From JAZKDW01 sp040387375 (GTDB lineage: Bacteria > Pseudomonadota > Gammaproteobacteria > Burkholderiales > Burkholderiaceae_D): a stretch of DNA of 64,000 nt. Positions 9,210 through 17,810 of the stretch are shown piece by piece. The position numbers and the translations under genes are program-made. The notes under the pieces were generated by a model. It ran no database searches. It was not told where the DNA came from and saw only the letters and a list, made by a program, of their open reading frames with translations. The DNA is taken from contig JAZKDW010000015.1 in NCBI GenBank assembly GCA_040387375.1, forward strand, positions 248,001-312,000. The letters run 5' to 3'. How positions within the stretch are numbered: position 1 is the first letter of the stretch; every line of letters starts with the position of its first letter.

Positions 9210-9943
9210 ATGGTCCTGTCCTTTGATGTGAATCGCCCGGTGATTTTCTGCCGGATTCAGATACTGCCTTTCTACATCGCAATTAAATAATACGCGCTCT
9301 TTGATCGAGTGGGCTAGTAAATTCTTAACAGGGAAAATATTAATTTCCGTATGCGATGAGCGTACGCAAATTCAAAATTTCCTGCTGATATTTTTTGTAT
9401 CCGTTTGTTTCGGCTTCCATCACAATCTGCTTCCGGTCGGCAATTTTATGCAAGGTTTTTGAGCCGGCATGAAGCGGCGACATGGCACGCCTTACTTCTA
9501 TGGCCAAGTCGTCAATGCCGCGCATCCGAGGTCACACCTGCATGTCAAAAATGCAGTGATGATGGCCACTGAGTTTTCATGCCTTGAAGCGGCTTCGGCG
9601 AACTCCGGCATTCGCTCCCGTCCGATGAATTTTTCAGCAATTGAGGAGATCGGATTGTCTTGATGCCTCAAGACAGTTCTCCTCAGGTGTGGTCAAATGA
9701 CAACGGGGGCAGTGGATCGGCAGTCGGGACATTTATTCCGTTTGGCGGCAGACACGGTTTTTATACGTGCTCCGCTTGACGCGATATCATCTCTTTTTTC
9801 TGAAGCCAATGACATGCATTGCGCTTCATCACTGCGCCTGAAATGCGATCGGCCTATCTTTAGCCGATCGACATTGAAGTTTTACTAAAGGTTAACCAAC
9901 AACGCCCGAAAGAACTTGCCGGCGCATTGCTTATTGATAAAAG
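9210..9943. other. Long intergenic region between prkA and the SET gene
   Basis: Divergent 734-bp spacer. It must hold the prkA promoter (minus strand) and the SET gene promoter (plus strand). Apart from the small minus-strand frame at 9340-9525, I recognise no gene, and no clear sigma70 hexamer pair stands out. Confidence 0.5.
9340..9525 (-). CDS. Small hypothetical protein (61 aa)
   Basis: A short frame upstream of prkA on the same strand, encoding a charged, helix-prone peptide (MRGIDDLAIEVRRAM...KKYQQEILNLRTLIAYGN) with balanced protein-like composition. Only a weak AGGTG precedes the ATG. I do not recognise a family. It could be a real small gene in the stress operon or a chance frame in a long spacer. 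Confidence 0.4.
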   Translation of the reverse strand: MRGIDDLAIEVRRAMSPLHAGSKTLHKIADRKQIVMEAETNGYKKYQQEILNLRTLIAYGN

Positions 9944-10447
9944 ATGAATCAATCCATAAAGACCGTTCCCCTCCCCACCGACACCAAACCCGCAATTACT
10001 GTCAGGCACTCGAAAATTCATGGTAACGGCGTCTTCGCTACCCGAAAGATAGCTGCCGGCAGTTGCGTCATAGAATACGCAGGTCAGCGCATCACCGCAA
10101 AGCAGGCCGTAAAACGCAGCGGCGCCGATCCGGACAATCCATTTCACACATTTTTCTTCAGCCTGGAGAACGGCAAGATGATTGACGGCGCAGTCGACGG
10201 CAATGATGCCCGCTGGATCAATCATTGCTGTGAGCCGAACTGCGAAGCCAGGGAAGAGGATGGGCATATCTTCATCTATGCATTGCGCGACATTCGGCGG
10301 GGTGAAGAACTTAACTACGATTACGGACTGATTGTCAGCGACCGCCAGACGCCGGCGGTCAAGCGCTCATACGCTTGCCTGTGTGGCGCTGCGACTTGCC
10401 GCCACACTATGCTTGCGCCAAAACGCAGGGCACCCCGAAAAAAATAG
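9944..10447 (+). CDS. SET domain-containing protein lysine methyltransferase-like protein
   Basis: A 167-aa protein made almost entirely of a SET domain. The N-terminal GNGVFATRKIAAGSCVIEYAG block (about residues 28-48), the pseudoknot motifs WINHCCEPNCEA (about residues 86-97) and GEELNYDYG (about residues 122-130), and the post-SET CLCGAATCRHTM cysteine cluster are all present. SET enzymes transfer methyl groups from S-adenosylmethionine to protein lysines. Bacterial members of this compact type occur sporadically and their targets are mostly unknown. It stands alone, divergent from prkA and followed by a terminator. A weak purine-rich stretch precedes the ATG. Substrate is not predictable from sequence. 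Confidence 0.88.
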   Translation: MNQSIKTVPLPTDTKPAITVRHSKIHGNGVFATRKIAAGSCVIEYAGQRITAKQAVKRSGADPDNPFHTFFFSLENGKMIDGAVDGNDARWINHCCEPNCEAREEDGHIFIYALRDIRRGEELNYDYGLIVSDRQTPAVKRSYACLCGAATCRHTMLAPKRRAPRKK

Positions 10448-10559
10448 GGTCTTATTCATAAAGGATATAACTGATATTGGAAATCGAAATTGGCTTAATA
10501 ACTGCCCGGTTCTTATACTTCGGTTGTCTCCTCTATGTCTCCTCCTTTGATATAGATTT

Positions 10560-10587
10560 AGCCCGCTCCCTGAGCGGGCTTTTTTTT
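10560..10587 (+). terminator. Rho-independent terminator downstream of SET gene
   Basis: A 9-bp stem AGCCCGCTC/GAGCGGGCT with loop CCT runs into eight T residues, 113 bp after the SET stop codon. Confidence 0.85.
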
Positions 10588-10795
10588 GCCTGTTCAAGCC
10601 GCACCGACGAATATGGTTTGTAAGGTCCCGCCAGGACAATCGCGTTTGAGATTCGGCGACATCCGCGAAACTCTCGATAGGCCAATGGTCGATGATGATT
10701 ACCGATCCTGCTGAATCCGTATTACCATGATGCCTGCAATGCATTCAGTACCCGCCAGATTTCGATTAATTAGAATAAAACCATAGATTCCAAAA

Positions 10796-11506
10796 ATGGA
10801 AAACATTCCAGCGCTCGATCCCAACGCATTACTGAAGCCACTACGCAGTTACATCGTCGAGGACCTGTCCGGTGCCGATACCACGATTACCGCTACACTC
10901 GCCGCCGCGGCACTCAGTGATCTTGCGGTCCCGGTACTGGCAATGCTGTCGGGCGCCGGTACCCAGGCGGATGATGTTTCGCTGCATTTCTTTCCGGATC
11001 CGGATGACCCGAGTACACCGGGCAACCTCTTTTTCTGGCCTACAACCCGTACCAGCCTGGAAAGTACCTACGCAGATGCACACACTGCCGAGTATTCGCT
11101 GCGCGCAGCGGTTTTCCTGTCAGAGCGGGATGACGACGACGTGGTTTATCCGGCCGGCATCAGCCTGGTCCTGAAGTTGCAGGCAAGCGCATGCGAACTG
11201 GTAAAAAAGCTGCCGCCGGCGGTTTTTGAAAAGCTCGAATTCCAGCTTAAAGGCTCGTCGCTGCCAAAAGGTTTCGAGTTCCTGGACGACAGCCAGCATC
11301 TGCCCGTCTTGCCCAACATGCGCCGCCAGTTCATCAAGGCGATCGACCGCGCACATGCTGTCACCAGCAAGGCGCGTCGCGCGGAGTTCGAAGCGGTCAT
11401 GCTGCATTACATCTGGGACGAAACCGAGCCGGTGAAGGATTTCAGCGCCGTATTGTCGACGCTGGCGGCGCTGTTTGTCGCCATTCATCAGCAAGCCAAG
11501 TCATGA
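10796..11506 (+). CDS. Hypothetical protein, first gene of a three-gene overlapping operon
   Basis: A 236-aa cytosolic protein with no signal peptide, membrane segment or motif I can name. The first half is Ala/Asp-rich and acidic (FFPDPDDPSTPGNLFFWP); the second half is helical and ends at HQQAKS. Its stop codon overlaps the next start (ATGA at 11503-11506), so it is translationally coupled to a DUF1653 gene, which is itself coupled to a VF530-type gene. Codon use is like the neighbours, so it is probably core for this lineage. Function unknown. Confidence 0.75.
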   Translation: MENIPALDPNALLKPLRSYIVEDLSGADTTITATLAAAALSDLAVPVLAMLSGAGTQADDVSLHFFPDPDDPSTPGNLFFWPTTRTSLESTYADAHTAEYSLRAAVFLSERDDDDVVYPAGISLVLKLQASACELVKKLPPAVFEKLEFQLKGSSLPKGFEFLDDSQHLPVLPNMRRQFIKAIDRAHAVTSKARRAEFEAVMLHYIWDETEPVKDFSAVLSTLAALFVAIHQQAKS

Positions 11507-11700
11507 AATACCGGCACTACAAGGGTGGTTTGTATGAGCTGGTATGCGAAGCGACGCTAGAGTCCGACCTGAGTCCCATGATTGTTTATCGCGCGCAGGA
11601 CGGCTCGATATGGACAAGGCCCAAAGCCGTCTTTTTTGAGCTGGTCGATATCGACGGGCGGCGCGTTCCACGCTTTGAGCGGGTCGATGAGCGGCCATGA
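11503..11700 (+). CDS. DUF1653 domain protein
   Basis: A 65-aa protein with the DUF1653 pattern: the N-terminal YRHYKGGLYELVCEATLESD, then MIVYRAQDGSIWTRPKAVFFE. The family is a small beta-rich domain of unknown function, common in proteobacteria and usually encoded as a stand-alone protein. The start overlaps the upstream gene by 4 bp, and its stop overlaps the next start (ATGA at 11697-11700). Confidence 0.88.
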   Translation: MKYRHYKGGLYELVCEATLESDLSPMIVYRAQDGSIWTRPKAVFFELVDIDGRRVPRFERVDERP

Positions 11701-11915
11701 CAGGACCGACGTCAGCAAGGACTTTGGACGGGATCACGCTGGAAGGCATCCTCGCCGATCTGGTAACACGCTATGGGTGGGAAGAGATGGGCAAACGTAT
11801 CGAGATCAAATGCTTTACCTGCGACCCCAGCATCAAATCGAGTCTGAAATTCTTGAGAAAAACGCCATGGGCGAGGAAAAAGGTCGAGGAATTGTACCTG
11901 TGCAGCCCTTTGTAA
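11697..11915 (+). CDS. VF530-type (DUF2132) putative DNA-binding protein
   Basis: A 72-aa protein with the VF530/DUF2132 signature: LDGITLEGILADLVTRYGW, then CFTCDPSIKSSLKFLRKTPWARKKVEELY. A Vibrio member has a solved helical fold and was suggested to bind DNA; no cellular role is established. It is the third gene of the overlapping trio and ends 6 bp before the convergent response-regulator gene with no visible terminator between them. Confidence 0.88.
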   Translation: MTGPTSARTLDGITLEGILADLVTRYGWEEMGKRIEIKCFTCDPSIKSSLKFLRKTPWARKKVEELYLCSPL

Positions 11916-11921
11916 TACCGT

Positions 11922-12290
11922 TTATATCCCGAGAGCGCTGATTCTGGCGAGCAGTGCAGGGCCTTCGATCGGCTTGCTGACGAATTCCTTTGCACCCTGA
12001 CGCAAGCCCCAGATGCGATCGGTTTCCATGTCTTTACAGGTCAGGATCATTACCGGAATATGTTTGGTAGCATCATCCTTGGTGATGGCGCGTGTAGCCT
12101 GGTAACCGTTGGTGCCTGGCATCACCACGTCCATCAAGACAAGGTCTGGCATTTCAGAGCGGGCCTTGATGATTCCCTCGTCGCCGCTTTCCGCTGTGAT
12201 GACGTTATAGCCGCCTTTACCGAGGACGTCCGATAAAAACCGCCGCGCGGTTGCTGAATCGTCGACGACTAGGATTTTCTTGATCGGCAT
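11922..12290 (-). CDS. CheY-like single-domain response regulator (PilH/PilG-like)
   Basis: A 122-aa receiver domain without an output domain. The acidic pocket DD (residues 10-11), phospho-acceptor Asp54 in LVLMDVVMPG, Thr84 and Lys106 in FVSKPIEG are all intact. It resembles PilH/PilG regulators of twitching motility more than the flagellar CheY, but no pil or che genes are nearby, so its partner kinase is unknown. AGGAAG lies about 6 nt upstream of the ATG. Confidence 0.88.
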   Translation of the reverse strand: MPIKKILVVDDSATARRFLSDVLGKGGYNVITAESGDEGIIKARSEMPDLVLMDVVMPGTNGYQATRAITKDDATKHIPVMILTCKDMETDRIWGLRQGAKEFVSKPIEGPALLARISALGI

Positions 12291-12617
12291 AACTACTTCC
12301 TTTCAACTATTGGCGATGGGCCGCAGATGCGCCAGCCTTCAAACAAATTGCTTTGCGCCAACCATATAATGACTTGGATATTGCTAAATTGCACGCTTTT
12401 CTTTAAAGAGTTCAATAGCTCATTAAAACAACAGTTTGTTTCGCCTGAACCGGGCAGCAGCCAATGGCCGACTATGCCCGCATTCTGATATGGTCACGCC
12501 TGTTCCTCGCATGATGCCGGACTTCCGGACGCACGGCAGACACGATAGAAATGAAGGCGTCAATGACGACCCTTGCTTGCAGCATAGAACGATTTGCGAT
12601 TGAGTGTCCTATTTATA
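12291..12617. other. Divergent intergenic region
   Basis: A 327-bp spacer between the receiver gene (minus) and the flavoprotein gene (plus). The part near 12365-12430 is AT-rich and probably carries the receiver promoter. No gene or repeat recognised. Confidence 0.5.
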
Positions 12618-13892
12618 ATGAAACCTGAAAACACACAGCACCGCGCGGTGGCCATTATTGGTGGCGGCCCGGCTGGCCTGATGGCTGCTGAAGCGCTGGC
12701 AGGCAAGGGTATACAAGTCGATTTGTACGATGCCATGCCTTCTGCAGGCCGCAAGTTCCTGCTGGCGGGCAAGGGCGGCATGAACCTGACCCATACTGAG
12801 CCCACCGAGGCCTTCTTGTCCCGCTACGGTGCGCGTTGCCCGCAGATCCGGCCCTTGCTCGAGGGTTTCGGTCCCCAGGACTTGCGCGACTGGGCACACG
12901 GACTTGGCATAAACACGTTTATCGGTTCATCCGGACGGGTATTCCCCACCGATATGAAAGCCGCACCGCTTTTACGTGCATGGCTGCACCGCTTGCGTGA
13001 TGCCGGCGTACGCTTTCACATGCGGCATCGCTGGCTCGGCTGGGAAACATCGAATGGAAGCGGCACGCTACGTTTTGACACGCCTCACGGCGTGCGGTCG
13101 GTGCACGCGGATGCGGTGGTGCTGGCTTTGGGCGGCGGCAGCTGGGCCCGGCTTGGTTCCGATGGCGCCTGGGTGCCCTATCTTCAACAGCAAGGTGTTG
13201 CCGTTGCTGCGCTGCAGCCGGCTAACTGCGGCTTCGATACTGGCTGGAGCGAACATTTCCGCACACGTTTTGCCGGCCACCCGATAAAAGCGGTGGTCGC
13301 CAGCTTTACAGATGCGGCAGGCCGGACGCAGCGCCGGCAGGGAGAATTTGTCGTCACGGCGACCGGTATCGAAGGCAGCCTGATTTATGCATTGTCGGCG
13401 GGGTTGCGTGATGGAATCGCGATGTCGGGGAGTGCGGTCATTCATCTCGATCTCGCTCCCGGCAAGGAGCTGCAGCGTGTCATTGATGAAATAGCCCATC
13501 CGCGCGGCTCACGATCAATGGCAAGCCATCTGCAGAGCCGGGTTGGCATCGCAGGCGTCAAGGCGGGGTTGCTGCGGGAGGTGGCGACAGCGGCGGATTA
13601 CGCCAGCCCGGAACGCCTGGCGCTGGCAATCAAGGCATTGCCTTTGCGGCTGCTGGCACCCCGTCCGATTGATGAAGCGATCAGCAGCGCAGGCGGGGTC
13701 GCGTTCGAGTCACTCGATCAGCATATGATGGTGAGGTCGCTGCCTGGCGTGTTCTGTGCGGGTGAAATGCTGGATTGGGAAGCACCGACCGGCGGTTATT
13801 TACTGACCGCCTGTTTTGCCAGCGGCCGCGCCGCTGGACTGGGTACATTGGACTGGTTGAATGCGGCAGAGGTCAGCACACAAGTCGCGTGA
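12618..13892 (+). CDS. TIGR03862-type NAD(P)/FAD-dependent oxidoreductase
   Basis: A 424-aa flavoprotein of the HI0933-like superfamily. It has the Rossmann motif AIIGGGPAGLMAAEAL near the N-terminus, followed by GRKFLLAGKGGMNLTH, the signature that separates the TIGR03862 group from other HI0933-like proteins. The C-terminal FAD stretch is GVFCAGEMLDWEAPTGGYLL. The function of the family is unknown. The ATG at 12618 is chosen over an upstream TTG (12594) because the conserved N-terminus begins there. It is convergent with folE (44-bp gap). Confidence 0.88.
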   Translation: MKPENTQHRAVAIIGGGPAGLMAAEALAGKGIQVDLYDAMPSAGRKFLLAGKGGMNLTHTEPTEAFLSRYGARCPQIRPLLEGFGPQDLRDWAHGLGINTFIGSSGRVFPTDMKAAPLLRAWLHRLRDAGVRFHMRHRWLGWETSNGSGTLRFDTPHGVRSVHADAVVLALGGGSWARLGSDGAWVPYLQQQGVAVAALQPANCGFDTGWSEHFRTRFAGHPIKAVVASFTDAAGRTQRRQGEFVVTATGIEGSLIYALSAGLRDGIAMSGSAVIHLDLAPGKELQRVIDEIAHPRGSRSMASHLQSRVGIAGVKAGLLREVATAADYASPERLALAIKALPLRLLAPRPIDEAISSAGGVAFESLDQHMMVRSLPGVFCAGEMLDWEAPTGGYLLTACFASGRAAGLGTLDWLNAAEVSTQVA

Positions 13893-13936
13893 GTCACTCG
13901 ACGTTGCCGTGATAACGTGCCGTTATCTGTCTTGCT

Positions 13937-14503
13937 TTAACTCTCCCGCGCCAGCGCCAGGAACTCGGTACGCATTGCCAGGTTCGGCAGCAATTCGCCT
14001 AACATTGATGACGTTACTGTCTCTTCCCCAGGCACCTGTATGCCGCGGCTTTCCATGCACATATGACGGCAACGCACTACAACACCCACCGCCGTCGGCT
14101 CCAGATGAGTCATCAGGGCATTTGCAATCTGAATGGTAAGCCGCTCCTGAACCTGCAGCCGCTTGGCAAAACAATCCACCAGTCGCGTGAGCTTGGACAA
14201 TCCGACGATTTTTCCATTTGGTACGTAACCGATTGTCGCCTTGCCAAAAAAGGGCGCCAGATGGTGCTCACAATGACTGTAGACCGGTATGCCGCGCACA
14301 ACGATCAATTCATTGTATTGTTCTGCCCCATCTTCGAATGCCTTGAGTAACTCAGCCGGATCTTGTCCGTAGCCTGAAGTCCAGTGTTTCCATGCCTTGG
14401 TCATGCGGGCAGGCGTTTCGGCCAGACCAGGCCGGCTCGGATCTTCTCCCAGACTACTCAAAAGCCGACGCCAGTCGTGTTCGGTAAATCCTTCTTCGGA
14501 CAT
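13937..14503 (-). CDS. folE: GTP cyclohydrolase I
   Basis: This enzyme converts GTP to 7,8-dihydroneopterin triphosphate, the first step of tetrahydrofolate synthesis (or queuosine/tetrahydrobiopterin routes). The active-site zinc motif SHCEHHLAPF and the later RCRHMCMESRG supply the Cys-His-Cys ligands, and GLSKLTRLVDCFAKRLQVQERL is the family signature. I prefer the ATG at 14503 (188 aa), 9 nt after AGGA, over the GTG two codons upstream. It is a stand-alone type IA FolE; no other folate gene is adjacent. Confidence 0.95.
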   Translation of the reverse strand: MSEEGFTEHDWRRLLSSLGEDPSRPGLAETPARMTKAWKHWTSGYGQDPAELLKAFEDGAEQYNELIVVRGIPVYSHCEHHLAPFFGKATIGYVPNGKIVGLSKLTRLVDCFAKRLQVQERLTIQIANALMTHLEPTAVGVVVRCRHMCMESRGIQVPGEETVTSSMLGELLPNLAMRTEFLALARES

Positions 14504-14772
14504 GCGCACTTTTCCTATCGCTCAATGCAGTTATTGTGATTGTGGAGTCCGCGCACCTCATAGACAATGTGACAGCCCGCACAGGGGCTGGCGCGCGAAA
14601 GACCCAATCCTACCTTATTTTGCGGAACGAGATGATTCGCCAGGACTGGTTAGCCCGGCGACGAAGTACGATGTTGCGGCTGAAAATGGATGGTGGAAGA
14701 AAGACGATCGTCAAATGAATCCCGGGATGACCAGCCCTTCAGTGTAGGGCCGCCATCCACAGAGGTCCTGAT

Positions 14773-15300
14773 TCAGGTGCGGGCCGAACGCGACGGCTTC
14801 GCCTTTGCCTTCGGCGGCTGAGATTGCCTGGAGTCCTTGAACATCTGGATTTCCTCACCGAGCGTATCCATGTCCAGCTTCGCTTTTTTAGCCTTGGGGA
14901 ACATCTCTTCTTCTTCCTCCTTGACATGGTGGTCGATGTATTCGCTCAGCACCTTGACTTTGGCGTCATACAGCGGATCGGACGGATCTCCGGCTTCAAG
15001 TTGCGCGATCAGGTCTTTTGCAGTGGCATGCTCGACCTCAGCTTCGTCAAGCAACTCTTCTTCATCGATGCCTGCGCGCACGGCCGGGTAAAATATTTCT
15101 TCTTCCGCTTCCGCATGCAAGGTCAACTCGGCGCAAATCTCTGCCACCAACTGTTCTTTATCGGACGGATCACCGTCTTCTTTCATTTTTTCAAACGCCT
15201 TGAAGAGCTTTTTAACCTTTTTATGGTCCGCGGTAAGAATCGCGATTGCATCGGCTGTGGACGATTCAGTTTTTTTAGTCGTAGTCATATTGATGCCCAT
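14773..15300 (-). CDS. Hemerythrin HHE domain protein
   Basis: A 175-aa cytosolic protein whose middle holds the His/Glu di-iron ligand pattern of HHE hemerythrins: ADHKKVKKLF, LTLHAEAEEEIFYP, VEHATAKDLI and DHHVKEEEEEMFP. Such proteins bind O2, NO or other small ligands, or store iron. The C-terminal tail (about the last 25 residues) is Lys/Pro/Ser-rich and unstructured. It lies downstream of a YeaQ-type stress membrane protein gene on the same strand, with an inverted repeat between the two. A start at the internal ATG at 15288 is possible. Confidence 0.9.
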   Translation of the reverse strand: MGINMTTTKKTESSTADAIAILTADHKKVKKLFKAFEKMKEDGDPSDKEQLVAEICAELTLHAEAEEEIFYPAVRAGIDEEELLDEAEVEHATAKDLIAQLEAGDPSDPLYDAKVKVLSEYIDHHVKEEEEEMFPKAKKAKLDMDTLGEEIQMFKDSRQSQPPKAKAKPSRSART

Positions 15301-15334
15301 TTTCTAAAGTAGACAATATTCCGCATTCCAAACT

Positions 15335-15385
15335 TGATAAGGCCATGACGCGCCAACCGATTAATGGAAAGTCATAGCCTTATCA
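15335..15385. repeat. 15-bp inverted repeat between yeaQ-like and hemerythrin genes
   Basis: The arms TGATAAGGCCATGAC (15335-15349) and GTCATAGCCTTATCA (15371-15385) match at 14 of 15 positions around a 21-nt loop. With no U-run, it looks more like a processing or attenuation hairpin than a classical terminator. Confidence 0.6.
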
Positions 15386-15406
15386 GGTCATGAATTTGTT
15401 AGCTTA

Positions 15407-15676
15407 TTACCGCGCCTGGCCGCGGCGAAAGAGATTTACAACCATCAGCAATACCAAAGCGCCCAGGAACGATACGAACAACGACGCGACACTGAAATCG
15501 TTCTGGTTGATCGTGCCGGTGCCAAACAATGGCGCCAGCAACCAGCCGCCGAGTAGTGCGCCAACGATCCCGACAACAACGTTCAGAATCATGCCTTGTT
15601 GCGCATCAGTCTTCATGACCAGACTTGCCAGCCAACCGATGACACCGCCGATAACGATCCATATGAGAAAGTTCAT
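15407..15676 (-). CDS. GlsB/YeaQ/YmgE family stress-response membrane protein
   Basis: An 89-aa integral membrane protein with three predicted transmembrane segments and the transglycosylase-associated family pattern IVIGGVIGWLASLVMKTDAQQG followed by VVVGIVGALLGGWL. The family is induced by envelope or acid stress in several bacteria; its molecular function is unknown. AGGAG lies 7 nt before the ATG. Probably co-transcribed with or partly insulated from the downstream hemerythrin gene. Confidence 0.9.
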   Translation of the reverse strand: MNFLIWIVIGGVIGWLASLVMKTDAQQGMILNVVVGIVGALLGGWLLAPLFGTGTINQNDFSVASLFVSFLGALVLLMVVNLFRRGQAR

Positions 15677-15887
15677 TTTGATCTCCTACTATTTACAAGA
15701 GGACACAAATTGCATGTCTATGAAGCGCAGATTAGCAGCGCGGTTTCCTGCCTGCTATAGGACAGTTTCTCAATGCGATGTAGGAAAGGATGAAGGTAAA
15801 AAGGAGGCCTGATCTTGCCCTCGAACCTTCTTGAAACTTTGTTTGCCGGGCACGGTCCTTCTTATTATTCGAAGAAAAAAGGAAATG

Positions 15888-16667
15888 ATGGCCACCCAGG
15901 CACAACAGAAATGGCCTCAGCATCTGTGGATTGTGCGGCATGGTCAAAGCGCGGGGAATGTAGCGCGGGACACGGCCGAAGCTGCGCATCTACCCCTGAT
16001 TGATATTGCCACGCGTGACGTCGATGTACCCCTTTCCGCATTGGGCGAGGAGCAAGCGGCAGCGCTAGGTGAATGGTTCGGGCAGATGCCTGCATCGGAT
16101 CGACCCTCGGTCATCCTGTTTTCGCCCTATGTGAGAGCGCGCGAAACCGCCCAGCGCATCCTCATCCGGGCTGGCCTCAGTCCCGATACGGCGGTGTTCA
16201 TCGCCGACGAGCGCCTGCGCGAAAAGGAATTTGGCATTCTGGACCGCTTGACACGGCACGGCATCATTCAGAAATATCCCGAACTGGCCGAGCAACGCGC
16301 ACATGTCGGCAAATTCTATTTCCGCCCTCCTGGCGGCGAAAGCTGGGCCGATGTCATCTTGCGCTTGCGCAGCCTGCTCGATACCGTCATCCGAGAATAC
16401 CGGGGCGAGCGCGTTTTGATTGTTGCGCACCAGGTCATCGTCAACTGCTTCCGCTATTTGCTCGAGCGCATGGAGGAGGAGCAGATCCTAGCAATCGATC
16501 GTACCGGCGATGTTCCTAACTGCTCCGTTACCTCGTATGAATTCGATACTGCGCGAGGCAAGAATGGCAAACTGGTGCCACGGCTTGTCAACTTCACTGT
16601 GCCTCTGCAGGAGGCCGGTGCGCCGGTGACCACCGAACCGGACGTGCCAGCCGGACCAAAACCCTAG
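15888..16667 (+). CDS. Histidine phosphatase (phosphoglycerate-mutase-like) family protein
   Basis: A 259-aa member of the histidine phosphatase superfamily. The catalytic RHG motif (WIVRHGQSAGN) lies near residue 17, the conserved arginine segment is YVRARETAQ, and the second catalytic His is in IVAHQ. The C-terminal extension of about 40 residues is variable. It may be a broad-specificity phosphatase acting on small phosphorylated metabolites; the substrate is not predictable. I chose the ATG at 15888 because AGGA lies 4 nt upstream and the conserved region starts soon after; an in-frame TTG at 15831 lacks a spaced ribosome-binding site. The gene is followed 15 bp later by nnrD. Confidence 0.85.
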   Translation: MATQAQQKWPQHLWIVRHGQSAGNVARDTAEAAHLPLIDIATRDVDVPLSALGEEQAAALGEWFGQMPASDRPSVILFSPYVRARETAQRILIRAGLSPDTAVFIADERLREKEFGILDRLTRHGIIQKYPELAEQRAHVGKFYFRPPGGESWADVILRLRSLLDTVIREYRGERVLIVAHQVIVNCFRYLLERMEEEQILAIDRTGDVPNCSVTSYEFDTARGKNGKLVPRLVNFTVPLQEAGAPVTTEPDVPAGPKP

Positions 16668-16682
16668 CCGGAGATGACAACC

Positions 16683-17663
16683 ATGTGCGACAATTTTACC
16701 GCGGCAGCATCGCAGGTAACAACGGAAGCCTTGCGGCTATGGCCGCTGCCAATGCCAAGCGCAGATGGTGACAAGGAGGAACGCGGACATATTCTGATTA
16801 TTGGCGGTTCCAGTGAAATGCCTGGTGCAGTGATCCTCGCAGCCTCCGCGGCGCTGCGCGCAGGAGCCGGCAAACTGACGATTGCCACCAGTGTCAACAT
16901 CGCTCAACTGGTGGCTCTGGCAGTTCCGGAGGCACGCGTGATCGGGTTGCCGGAAACTTCCGCGGGTGGCATTGCCGCACCGGCTGCCAGGACACTGGAG
17001 GGTGTTATCGCCAAGGTCGATGCGCTACTGATCGGGCCGGGCATGCAGGATGAACCGGCAACTTGCGAGTTTGTCTGTGCGCTGCTAAGCCGCATGGACG
17101 GCACCAAGGTGGTGCTGGATGCCTGCGCGATGGGTGTTGCCTGCGAAAAGGGAGAGGAAGTGCATTCTTCCACCGACGCCGGCAATTTTGGTGGTGCCAA
17201 GTGGCGATGCGCGGAAACGAAAGAGCGAAAATTCCTCAACCGCTTTGATGTACAAGTCGCCCTGACGCCGCATGCCGGCGAGATGGCGCATCTTCGCAGC
17301 AGCGCCAAGCAGGAGATTGTTGCTGACCCATCCGCAACGGCGCAGGCGGCGGCACGGCAGTGGAATGCCGTGGTGGCGCTGAAAGGGGCAACGACCTTTG
17401 TCGCGACGCCGGACAAGCAGCTCTGGCAACACGATGGCGGCAATATTGGGCTGGCGATATCCGGATCGGGCGATACGCTGGCAGGCATCATCGCTGGACT
17501 CGCAGCCCGCGGGGCCTCACTCGAACAGGCATGCGTATGGGGCGTCGCGTTACATGCGCGTGCTGGTCAGGAACTCGCCTTGCGCACGGGTCCACTCGGC
17601 TACCTCGCGCGTGATATCGCTGCCGAAGTGCCCAGGCTGATGCATGCCCTCGGTCAATCTTGA
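16683..17663 (+). CDS. nnrD: ADP-dependent NAD(P)H-hydrate dehydratase (stand-alone)
   Basis: A 326-aa carbohydrate-kinase-like protein that repairs hydrated NAD(P)H using ADP. Recognisable motifs are HILIIGGSSEMPGAVILAA near the N-terminus, LIGPGM in the middle, TPHAGEMAHL, and the C-terminal NIGLAISGSGDTLAGIIAGL with the catalytic GSGDT. In most bacteria this domain is fused to an NnrE epimerase; here the epimerase part is absent. A loop of about 30 residues (around EVHSSTDAGNFGGAKWRC) looks inserted relative to compact members. GGAG at 16670-16673 favours the ATG at 16683 over the one at 16674. Confidence 0.88.
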   Translation: MCDNFTAAASQVTTEALRLWPLPMPSADGDKEERGHILIIGGSSEMPGAVILAASAALRAGAGKLTIATSVNIAQLVALAVPEARVIGLPETSAGGIAAPAARTLEGVIAKVDALLIGPGMQDEPATCEFVCALLSRMDGTKVVLDACAMGVACEKGEEVHSSTDAGNFGGAKWRCAETKERKFLNRFDVQVALTPHAGEMAHLRSSAKQEIVADPSATAQAAARQWNAVVALKGATTFVATPDKQLWQHDGGNIGLAISGSGDTLAGIIAGLAARGASLEQACVWGVALHARAGQELALRTGPLGYLARDIAAEVPRLMHALGQS

Positions 17664-17810
17664 TTTTTGCAGCCAAATTTTTGATGTCTGAAAGATACAG
17701 GTGCAAACGAATATGCATGCAACAAAGCATTGCTAGCTGCTATTCTTGGGCGAGCACGACACGCAGTCGTCCATCTCGAGAATTCAAATCCGTCAGGATT
17801 TCAAGCAGCC

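Noticed and set aside
9697..9888. 63-codon plus-strand frame upstream of the SET gene
   Set aside because: No ribosome-binding site and no protein-like pattern; likely chance.
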